Source of the DNA: JBBQXK01 sp038209775
Lineage (GTDB): Bacteria > Pseudomonadota > Alphaproteobacteria > Rhodobacterales > Rhodobacteraceae
DNA length: 64,000 nt
Reading direction: 5' to 3'
Assembly: GCA_038209775.1 (NCBI GenBank)
Contig: JBBQXK010000001.1
Coordinates: forward strand, 1 to 64,000
Shown here: one piece after another, positions 8,552 to 15,634 of the stretch
Position numbering within the stretch: the first letter of the stretch is position 1
Layout of the letters: every line of letters starts with the position of its first letter
The notes under the pieces: model-generated
What the model saw: only the letters and a program-made list of their open reading frames with translations
What the model was told of the DNA's origin: nothing
Databases searched by the model: none
Program-made: the position numbers and the translations under genes

Positions 8552-8716
8552 GTGATCGTAGTGGCGGGACTGGTGTTCGGGGCGCTGGCGGGTGCCTTGG
8601 TGGCGCATAGGCGCGGCGGGCGGCGGCTGGACATGGCGCATCACGCGACGGCGTTTGCCATTCTGTTTGGCGTGGCGGGCATGATCCTGACCATCATCAT
8701 CGCGCGCGTGGCGTGA
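8552..8716 (+). CDS. Small two-helix membrane protein
   Basis: A 54-aa protein from a GTG start, MIVVAGLVFGALAGALVAH. Two hydrophobic stretches (residues 2-17 and 33-51, ending TIIIARVA) are separated by a basic loop RRGGRRLDMAHH, suggesting a helical hairpin in the inner membrane. It begins 28 bp after the DUF2927 stop and ends 57 bp before the VWA gene, all on the same strand. GGGG lies about five bases before the GTG. Function is unknown. It is reported because the hydrophobic pattern and spacing look genuine. Confidence 0.6.
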   Translation: MIVVAGLVFGALAGALVAHRRGGRRLDMAHHATAFAILFGVAGMILTIIIARVA

Positions 8717-8773
8717 TCTGGACAGCGGTCGCGCCGCCCTGCATCCTGCGGCCGTCAACGGGGTGCCGCGCGC

Positions 8774-9958
8774 ATGTTCCTGCCGTTCTTTGAAACCCTG
8801 CGCCGCACCGGCGTGCCGGTCAGCTTGCGCGAATACCTCGCCTTTCTGGAGGGGGTGGCGGCAGGTCTGGTGACCCACGATGTCGAGGGGTTCTATCACC
8901 TTGCCCGCACCGCGATGGTCAAGGACGAGCGTCACCTTGACCGTTTCGACCGCGCCTTTGCCGAGGCGTTCAAGGGGTTGGAGACGATCCCCGACGCCGC
9001 CGTGCTGGAAGCGATGGACCTGCCGGCAGAGTGGTTGCAGAAGCTGGCCGAACGCCACCTGACGCCCGAGGAACGCGATGCGGTGCAGGCGCTTGGCGGG
9101 TTCGACAAGCTGATGGAGACGTTGCGCGCAAGGCTGGCCGAACAACAGGAACGCCATGAGGGCGGGTCGAAGTGGGTCGGCACGGCGGGCACCAGCCCGT
9201 TTGGCGCGCAGGGCTACAACCCCGAAGGCGTGCGCATCGGACAGGACACCAGCCGCCATCAGCGCGCGGTCAAGGTCTGGGACAAGCGCGAGTTCCGCAA
9301 TCTGGACGACCGGGTCGAGCTGGGTACCCGCAACATCAAGATCGCCCTGCGCAGTTTGCGCCGTTGGGCACGCGACGGTGCGGCGGACGAGTTTGATCTG
9401 GAAGGCACCATCCGCGCCACCGCCGAACACGGCTGGCTTGACGTGCAGACCCGGCCCGAGCGGCGCAATGCGGTGAAGGTGCTGCTGTTTGTCGATGCGG
9501 GCGGCAGCATGGAGCCGTTTGTGCGGATGGTCGAGGAATTGTTCAGCGCCGCCCGCAGCGAGTTCCGGCATCTGGAGCATTTCTATTTCCACAACTGCCT
9601 GTACGAGGGCGTGTGGCGCGACAACCGCCGCCGCTGGGACGCGCAGACCCCGACACTTGAGGTGATGCGCACCTATGGCCCCGACTGGAAGTGCATCTTT
9701 CTGGGCGACGCCGCGATGAGCCCCTACGAGATCCTGCATCCCGGCGGGGCCAGTGAGCATTGGAACGCCGAGGCGGGTGCGGTGTGGCTGGGGCGCGCCG
9801 CAGAACGCTGGCCGTCGCACCTGTGGATCAACCCGGTGCCCGAGCGGTTCTGGGACCACACCCATTCAACCCGTCTGGTCCGCGCGGCCTTCCCCGAGCG
9901 GATGGTGCCGATGACGCTGGAGGGGATCGCGCGGGGCACGCGGATGCTGGGGCGCTAG
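8774..9958 (+). CDS. VWA-domain protein, CoxE-like partner of MoxR
   Basis: A 394-aa protein of the CoxE-type von Willebrand A family, thought to act with MoxR ATPases in assembly or activation of enzyme complexes. The N-terminal part is helical. The VWA domain begins at VKVLLFVDAGGSMEPF with the MIDAS core Asp241-Ala-Gly-Gly-Ser245, and FLGDAAMSP supplies a further metal-loop Asp. Here the MIDAS reads DAGGS rather than the more common DxSGS. The C-terminus ends GIARGTRMLGR. Its moxR partner lies upstream on the same strand. Confidence 0.88.
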   Translation: MFLPFFETLRRTGVPVSLREYLAFLEGVAAGLVTHDVEGFYHLARTAMVKDERHLDRFDRAFAEAFKGLETIPDAAVLEAMDLPAEWLQKLAERHLTPEERDAVQALGGFDKLMETLRARLAEQQERHEGGSKWVGTAGTSPFGAQGYNPEGVRIGQDTSRHQRAVKVWDKREFRNLDDRVELGTRNIKIALRSLRRWARDGAADEFDLEGTIRATAEHGWLDVQTRPERRNAVKVLLFVDAGGSMEPFVRMVEELFSAARSEFRHLEHFYFHNCLYEGVWRDNRRRWDAQTPTLEVMRTYGPDWKCIFLGDAAMSPYEILHPGGASEHWNAEAGAVWLGRAAERWPSHLWINPVPERFWDHTHSTRLVRAAFPERMVPMTLEGIARGTRMLGR

Positions 9959-9996
9959 CCTGTTGCAACGCGGGCCTGCTGCCCCATATCTGGCGA

Positions 9997-10689
9997 ATGC
10001 TGAAGCTCACACCCATCATTCTTGCGCTGGCCTACGGTCTTGCGATGTACTGGTTCTCGGCGTGGCGGACCAAGGGCATCCTTGATGCGCAAAGCCGCCC
10101 GATGGATGACCCGGCGCTGCTGCATCTGACCGGGCGGCTGGCCGTGGCGCAGGGTGTGCCGCACCTGCCGGTGCATGTGTTCGAGGTGCCGGGCGTCAAT
10201 GGCCTTGCAGCACCGGACGGGCGCATTTTCCTGACGCGGGGTTTCATCGACCGCTACAAGGCCGGCGGCGTCAGTGCCGAGGAACTGGCCGGGGTGATCG
10301 CGCATGAGTTGGGGCATGTGGCGATGGGCCATGCGAAGCGGCGGATGATCGACGTGACCGGGCAGAACGCGGTCTTTGTGGTGCTGGTTCCGCTGTTGTC
10401 GCGGTTCGTGCCGGTCCTCGGCATCTGGATCGCGCGGTTCATCTCGACCGCACTTGCCGCAGGCCTGTCGCGCAAGGCGGAACATGAGGCGGACGCCTAT
10501 GCCTCGGCGCTGCTGGTCAAGGCGGGGATCGGCACCGGGCCGCAGAAATCGCTGTTCCGCAAGCTGGACGCCTTGGTGGGGGGTGCGGGCGGTGCGCCCG
10601 ACTGGTTGCGCAGCCATCCCCGGACCGAGGAACGCATCCGCCTGATCGAGGCGCGCGAAGTGCGGTGGGGTCTGGGTGCGGAGTTCTGA
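9997..10689 (+). CDS. M48 family metallopeptidase
   Basis: A 230-aa membrane-associated zinc peptidase of the M48 (HtpX/Oma1-like) family. It has an N-terminal hydrophobic segment LTPIILALAYGLAMYW and the zinc motif HELGH at residues 103-107. A hydrophobic stretch FVVLVPLLSRFVPVLG follows, then KAEHEADAYA, which supplies the third ligand Glu. The C-terminal SHPRTEERIRLIE motif is typical of the family. It is shorter than HtpX, with fewer membrane segments. It starts 38 bp after the VWA gene and may be the last gene of that cluster. A dispersed hairpin element follows. Confidence 0.9.
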   Translation: MLKLTPIILALAYGLAMYWFSAWRTKGILDAQSRPMDDPALLHLTGRLAVAQGVPHLPVHVFEVPGVNGLAAPDGRIFLTRGFIDRYKAGGVSAEELAGVIAHELGHVAMGHAKRRMIDVTGQNAVFVVLVPLLSRFVPVLGIWIARFISTALAAGLSRKAEHEADAYASALLVKAGIGTGPQKSLFRKLDALVGGAGGAPDWLRSHPRTEERIRLIEAREVRWGLGAEF

Positions 10690-10710
10690 AGTGGCACTTG
10701 CGGCACCGAA

Positions 10711-10760
10711 GGCCGGGGGCCAGCCCCCGGGCCCCCGGAGTATTTGGGCAAGGTGAAGCC
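10711..10760 (+). repeat. Dispersed intergenic element, copy B
   Basis: A GC hairpin (GGGGGCCAGCCCCC and overlapping GGGCCCCC) is followed by GGAGTATTTGGGCAAGGTGAA. It lies directly downstream of the M48 peptidase gene. Confidence 0.6.
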
Positions 10761-10778
10761 TGGAAGTGGCGACCACGC

Positions 10779-11306
10779 TCAGCCGATGGCGCGGGCGAGG
10801 CGGGTGAGTTTGGCGCGTTTGAGAAGGGGGCGGAGGGCTGTGGCGGTGCCGGCCATCGCCTCGGCGCGGGCGCGGACGGCTTCCAGTGCGGCATCTGTGC
10901 GGGCGGGGTCGTGCGACCACATTTCCCACAGGAAACCGTCGGGGTCGCGGCGTTGGATGCCTTCGGCAGACAGCGTGCCGCGCGGGAAGTCGGCGGCATT
11001 CCAAGTGATGATGGCATCGGCCCCGGACGCGATGGCGATGGCGAGGACGTGGTTGTCGTTGTCGTCGGGCAGGTGCAGGCGCGCCTCGATGCCGGGGGCG
11101 GCGGGCACGCGGGCGGCGGGGAAGGCCGTGGTCGCCCGGGCGATGGCGGCCCCGGCGGGGATGCCCTTGCGGGCCGCCGCATGCGACCATTCGCCAAGAA
11201 TGCGGTCCGACCAGAGCGGGCGGAACAGTCCGGCAGCGGCCACCGACAACAGGCAGTCGCACAGCACCGGCGGCATCAGCACGCAGGTGTCGAGCACCGC
11301 CTTCAC
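10779..11306 (-). CDS. PIN-domain protein, translationally coupled to the methyltransferase
   Basis: A 175-aa PIN-domain putative ribonuclease. From the GTG start it reads MKAVLDTCVLMPPVL, with Asp6 as the first metal ligand. The conserved middle and late acidic region is LPDDNDNHVLAIAIASGADAIITWNAADFP. The GTG overlaps the stop of the upstream methyltransferase as GTGA, implying coupled translation. There is no neighbouring antitoxin-like gene, so it does not look like a standard VapBC pair. It is longer than typical VapC (about 130 aa). The C-terminal 50 residues are helical and Arg/Ala-rich. Confidence 0.8.
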   Translation of the reverse strand: MKAVLDTCVLMPPVLCDCLLSVAAAGLFRPLWSDRILGEWSHAAARKGIPAGAAIARATTAFPAARVPAAPGIEARLHLPDDNDNHVLAIAIASGADAIITWNAADFPRGTLSAEGIQRRDPDGFLWEMWSHDPARTDAALEAVRARAEAMAGTATALRPLLKRAKLTRLARAIG

Positions 11307-12547
11307 CCGTCCAGCCGGAAGAACAGCGCCTTGAGATAGCCCGTCTCGGCCAGTTGCGGCAGCACGGGGTGATCGGGGCCCGCCGATCCGGTGTGGATCA
11401 GTTGCCCGCGCCGCCCGGCCCGCCCGATGCCCCGCGCCGAGGCGTTGCGAAACGCGGCAAGATCGGCGGCGTGCGAACAGGAACACAGCACCAGATAGCC
11501 ACCCGGTGCCACCAGCGGCGCCGCAAGCCGCGCCACCCGTTCATAGGCGCGCAGGCCCGCCTCAAGTGCGGGTTTGGCCGGGGCGAAGGCGGGCGGATCG
11601 CAGATCACCAGATCAAACCTGTCCGGCTGCGTGGCCAGATCCTCCATCACCGCGAAGGCATCGCCCTGACGGGTGGCAAAGCGGGCCTCGGTCCCCGACA
11701 GCGCCGCCCCCTGCCGGGCGAGGTCCAGCGCCGGGGCCGAGCCGTCGACGGCCAAAGCATGGCTGGCGCCTGCCGCAAGGCACGCGAGGGCAAAGCCGCC
11801 GACGTGGGCGAAGACGTCCAGCACCCGCGCGCCATGGGCCAGACCGGCGGCAAAGGCGTGGTTGGGGCGCTGGTCATAGAAGAGGCCGGTTTTCTGCCCG
11901 CCCGTGACATCGGCCAGATAGTTGGCACCGTTCATCGGCACCGTGACCGGCCCGTCCACCTGCCCCATTAGGATGCCGCCCATGTCGTCCAGCCCTTCAA
12001 GCCCACGCGACCGGCCACCGCCGTTCTTGACCACGGTGGTCACGCCGGTCACGGCCATCAGGGCTGCCACAAGGTCGGTCAGATGCGCCTCGGCCCAGGC
12101 GGCGTTTGGCTGGATCACCGCGAGGTCCCCGAAACGGTCGATCACCACGCCGGGCAGACCGTCGGCCTCGGCATGGACCAGCCGGTAGAATGGCGCGGGA
12201 TACAACCGCTCGCGCAGGGCAAGGGCGCGGGAGAGGCGTTGGCCAAGCCAGTCGCGGTCGATTACTGCAGCAGGATCGGGGTCGAGCATCCGCGCGATGA
12301 TCTTGGAAGCAGTGTTGACCGTGACCAGCCCCAAAGGGCGGCGTTCTGCATCCTCAAGGATCGCCAGTGCGCCAGGGGCAAGGGACTGCGTGCGCCGGTC
12401 GGTGACCAGTTCGTCCGCGTAGACCCAGGGAAAGCCGTGGCGCAGGGCGCGCGCCTCGGCCTTGGGGCGCAGGCGCACTATTGGGCGTCCCTGGGCGCGT
12501 CCGGGGGAGCCTTCGGAGGCAGGATCAGAAGCGTCGGGGGTCATCAT
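11303..12547 (-). CDS. RlmI-like class I SAM-dependent rRNA methyltransferase
   Basis: A 414-aa protein with the architecture of RlmI (23S rRNA m5C methyltransferase). It has an N-terminal PUA-like domain (RPKAEARALRHGFPWVYADELV), an EEHD-like middle, and a Rossmann methyltransferase domain starting at RVLDVFAHVGGFALACLAAG. Catalytic-type motifs are DPPAFAPAKP and VLCSCSHAADL. The extreme N-terminus (first about 22 residues) is low-complexity, so the true start could be slightly later. The PIN-domain gene follows with a 4-bp overlap. Confidence 0.85.
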   Translation of the reverse strand: MMTPDASDPASEGSPGRAQGRPIVRLRPKAEARALRHGFPWVYADELVTDRRTQSLAPGALAILEDAERRPLGLVTVNTASKIIARMLDPDPAAVIDRDWLGQRLSRALALRERLYPAPFYRLVHAEADGLPGVVIDRFGDLAVIQPNAAWAEAHLTDLVAALMAVTGVTTVVKNGGGRSRGLEGLDDMGGILMGQVDGPVTVPMNGANYLADVTGGQKTGLFYDQRPNHAFAAGLAHGARVLDVFAHVGGFALACLAAGASHALAVDGSAPALDLARQGAALSGTEARFATRQGDAFAVMEDLATQPDRFDLVICDPPAFAPAKPALEAGLRAYERVARLAAPLVAPGGYLVLCSCSHAADLAAFRNASARGIGRAGRRGQLIHTGSAGPDHPVLPQLAETGYLKALFFRLDG

Positions 12548-12593
12548 CCGACCGGCAATACCCGCTTTGCCGGTCCCGCGAAAGCCCGGCCTG

Positions 12594-12776
12594 TCAGAGT
12601 GACGATTGCACGGCGCGCACGACGTCGATCTCGCTCAGCACGCCGGGTGTGCGGGCCATGCGACTGACGACAGTGGCCCCGTATGCGCCATCACCAAGGG
12701 CCGATGGCGCAGTCGTGGCGCAGCCCGTGAGGGCAAGCGCAACGCATAGGCCAAGCAAGGGTTTCCAGGGGGTCAT
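12594..12776 (-). CDS. Small lipoprotein
   Basis: A 60-aa predicted lipoprotein, MTPWKPLLGLCVALALTGC, with the lipobox LTGC and Cys at residue 19. The mature part is only about 40 residues (ATTAPSALGDGAYGATVVSR...) with no recognised domain. A strong GGAGGA precedes the ATG by five bases. It lies downstream of the CHAT genes on the same strand, with a 227-bp gap. Confidence 0.75.
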   Translation of the reverse strand: MTPWKPLLGLCVALALTGCATTAPSALGDGAYGATVVSRMARTPGVLSEIDVVRAVQSSL

Positions 12777-13003
12777 CGACGTCCTCCGTCAGCGGCTGGA
12801 GCAGGCGATGCGGCACCCGGTCCCAATATTGATTTCAACACAGGTTGGCGGCGATTTGTGGCCAAATTGTGCGGCGGACCGCAGAAACATGATGCAGCAG
12901 CGCAACAGCGCCCCTGGTTTGGGCGATTCGCCGCCGAAACATCTGCCCTTTGCCGCGTCAGCCAAGGTGTCGGCGGGAACAGGCCAACTGGATCTATGCT
13001 GGT

Positions 13004-15634
13004 CTAGTCCGGGCTTCCGACCAGCACAAAGGGTGCCCAATAGGCGGGATGCGACCAGCGGGGGTCGGCAGGCGCGTCGATCATCGACAGGATCGCCTGT
13101 TGCTGGGCCTCGGCCATCCGGGTGCCGGGCACGGCGGCGAGGGCCGCGAAGGTGTCGGTCATCAGGCGCGCGGCAGAGCGGCTTTCGACCGGCCAGTGGC
13201 TGACCAGAAGGCCGCGCGCGCCTGCGTACAGGAAGGCCTGCGTCAGGCCCGACAGCGCCTCGGCGCCGGCCACGCCACCCGAGGCGGTGTTGCAGGCCGA
13301 CAGCACGACGATGCGCGCATTCAGATGCAGGTCGATGATTTCGGACGACGTCAGGAACCCGTCCTCGCCGCCGCCATGCGTCAGCGCAAGCGCCGCCTCG
13401 GACAGCAGGCCGTCGCCCGCACGGTCACCGGCGACAAGGCCATGGGTGGCAAAATAGAGCGTGCCGATGCGGTCAAGTGCTGCCGTCTTGACCGCCGCCT
13501 CGGTTGCCCCGTCGCCCAGCCGAAGGGCTGTCGCGTCCTGCCCGAGCGACGCGGCCACGGCGCGCACCTCGGCCACGGTCTCGGGCAGGGGTGCGAGGCC
13601 GTCAGATGGATCGAACCGGGCGTCAGCAAAGGCAAGAAAGCCTTCTGCAGGGGACGCGCGCGGGGTGGCGGGGGGCAGCGAGGACAGCGCGGGCAGGATG
13701 GTCACGGAATGGTGGCGGATCAGCCAGTCGGCGGCACCGAAATCATCCGATCCGGGCGGCGTGACCAGCATCAGTTGCGGCGGCAGGGCCGCCATCGCGC
13801 CGCGCAGGTCGAACCAAAGATGCGCCTTGCCCGCCGTGACACCGGCGACCTGCCCCAGCGTCTGGGTATAGAGCCAGTGTGCGGCATCCAGATCGAAATC
13901 CCGGGCCACGGCGACCGGGGCCAGTGCCGCCGCCGACCGCACGCCCAGCCGCAGGTCGATCCCCGCGCGCAGGTGGCTGACGGCAGCCTCGATCTCCGGG
14001 CCCGGCACCTGAAACGTATGCCAGTCCACGGACCCGGCGCTGGCGGCCACGACCAGGCCGATATCGTCCCCCTCCCGGGGCGGGTCAATCACCACAAGCG
14101 CCTCGTCCGGTTTCAGGCGCGCGCGGATCGTGGCGAGGTTCAGCGCCCCCTGCCCGGTCGCGCTGGCCAGTTCGGGGGCCGTCACCCGAAGGTCGCGCCG
14201 GGTGGTGTCAAGGGTGTCGATCATCTTGCCGATCTGGTCGCGCAGGGCCGCAACCTCGTCGGCATTGCGGTCGGACAGGGGCAGTGTCGTCTGCGCCGCC
14301 AACGCGTCCCGCGCGCGCGACAGGCGCGTGTTCAGATCGCTTTGGTCCCGCAAAAGGCCCGCCACCGCATCGCTGCCGGCCTCAAGCCGCGCGGTCAAGA
14401 GACGCTGCGCCGCTGCAGCACCGGACGACTGGCTGTCCTGCAGCCAGACCAGCACCGCATCAACCGCCTCTTCCGCGCTGAGGTCGCCGTTTTCCTGCGC
14501 CGTGCCCAGCACATACACGATCTGTGACCGCGTGCCCGGCAGTGCCGCCCCCGCCATTGCGCGCAATTGCGCCACCCCCTCGCCCGCGCGCCCGGTCGCG
14601 GCCAGGAGCATTGCATAGTTCTGCCGTGCGTGCAGAAGCTTGGCCGAAGCCGGGTCAAGCGCCTGTTCCCGGATCGCCACCACACGGGCCAGAAGATCCA
14701 GCGCCTCATCGTCGTCTGGTCCGCCTGGCGTCTCGTCCACCAATGACACGGCCAGGTTGAACGCAAGATCGGCCCACAGCGGGCTGTCCGCGCCGTAGTG
14801 TGTGGCCACCTCGGCCATGACCGGGCGCAAAAGTGCGGACACCTCGGCCCCCCGCCCCGCCGTTTCCAGCGCATCGGCCTTGAGCACAAGAATGTTCAAC
14901 CGCATGGGTTGCATGCGCGGGGATTTCAGCGTGCCGAACTGCGCATCAATCGCCGCCAGCGCGCGGTCATAGACCGGGATCGCCTCAGCGGGATCGGCGC
15001 TGGTCGCGAGGAATTGCGCCCAGCCGGCCATCGACACGGCATGCAGCGCCATTGCGTTTGGGTCCGTGCGCGGAGCAAGCCGTTGGTCAAGGATGCGGTA
15101 GGCCAAGGCAGCCAGCGCAAAATCTTCTGCCCGGACGGCGGAAACCGCCTGCAGATAGCGCAACTCGTCAATGACCAGCGCATCGTTCGGCAACCACCGC
15201 TCGGCCTCTGTCAGACCTTCGGCCAGAACCGCCAGGGCCTCATCCACCTCACCGGCACTGCCAAGCGACGCCGCATAGGCCGAAAGACATTTATAGGCCA
15301 AAACATCGTCGGCGCTCAGCAATCGTTGCGCCTTTTCCAGCATTCCGCGCGCCAGACCCTGCGCCTCGTCAGTGCGCCCCTGCAGGGCGACCGCCATCAC
15401 GATCAGCCATTCCAGTTGCAGGGCCTGCCGGCTTTCGGCCCCGAAGGTATGCGTGACGGCGCCGTAGAACTCGCGCCCCTTGCTCTCGACCATCGCGTAA
15501 TCGCCCAAAGCCGTCAGCGCCGCGTCGATAAGATCGGCAACCTCGGTCACGTCTTCGGGTGTCAGGGGCGCGTCTTCGGCAAATGCGGGGGCACAAATCA
15601 GCCAGAAAGCCAGGGCAAGGCGAAGCAGGTGCAT
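13004..15634 (-). CDS. Exported TPR-CHAT protein 1
   Basis: An 876-aa protein with a Sec signal peptide (MHLLRLALAFWLICAPAFAE). Residues about 30-450 are Ala/Leu-rich helical repeats of TPR type. The C-terminal CHAT domain (about 600-876) belongs to the caspase-like clan CD cysteine proteases. The catalytic pair is His731 in LYFATHGLVAGDRAG and Cys781 in VVLSACNTASGG, followed by GLTQAFLYAGARGLLVSHWPVES. Its ATG overlaps the upstream paralogue's stop by one base (TGATG), indicating coupled translation. The signal peptide implies an extracytoplasmic location, which is unusual for CHAT proteins. The substrate is unknown. Confidence 0.85.
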   Translation of the reverse strand: MHLLRLALAFWLICAPAFAEDAPLTPEDVTEVADLIDAALTALGDYAMVESKGREFYGAVTHTFGAESRQALQLEWLIVMAVALQGRTDEAQGLARGMLEKAQRLLSADDVLAYKCLSAYAASLGSAGEVDEALAVLAEGLTEAERWLPNDALVIDELRYLQAVSAVRAEDFALAALAYRILDQRLAPRTDPNAMALHAVSMAGWAQFLATSADPAEAIPVYDRALAAIDAQFGTLKSPRMQPMRLNILVLKADALETAGRGAEVSALLRPVMAEVATHYGADSPLWADLAFNLAVSLVDETPGGPDDDEALDLLARVVAIREQALDPASAKLLHARQNYAMLLAATGRAGEGVAQLRAMAGAALPGTRSQIVYVLGTAQENGDLSAEEAVDAVLVWLQDSQSSGAAAAQRLLTARLEAGSDAVAGLLRDQSDLNTRLSRARDALAAQTTLPLSDRNADEVAALRDQIGKMIDTLDTTRRDLRVTAPELASATGQGALNLATIRARLKPDEALVVIDPPREGDDIGLVVAASAGSVDWHTFQVPGPEIEAAVSHLRAGIDLRLGVRSAAALAPVAVARDFDLDAAHWLYTQTLGQVAGVTAGKAHLWFDLRGAMAALPPQLMLVTPPGSDDFGAADWLIRHHSVTILPALSSLPPATPRASPAEGFLAFADARFDPSDGLAPLPETVAEVRAVAASLGQDATALRLGDGATEAAVKTAALDRIGTLYFATHGLVAGDRAGDGLLSEAALALTHGGGEDGFLTSSEIIDLHLNARIVVLSACNTASGGVAGAEALSGLTQAFLYAGARGLLVSHWPVESRSAARLMTDTFAALAAVPGTRMAEAQQQAILSMIDAPADPRWSHPAYWAPFVLVGSPD

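Noticed and set aside
10779..11306. VapC toxin of a toxin-antitoxin pair
   Set aside because: No small antitoxin gene precedes it; the upstream coupled gene is a methyltransferase.
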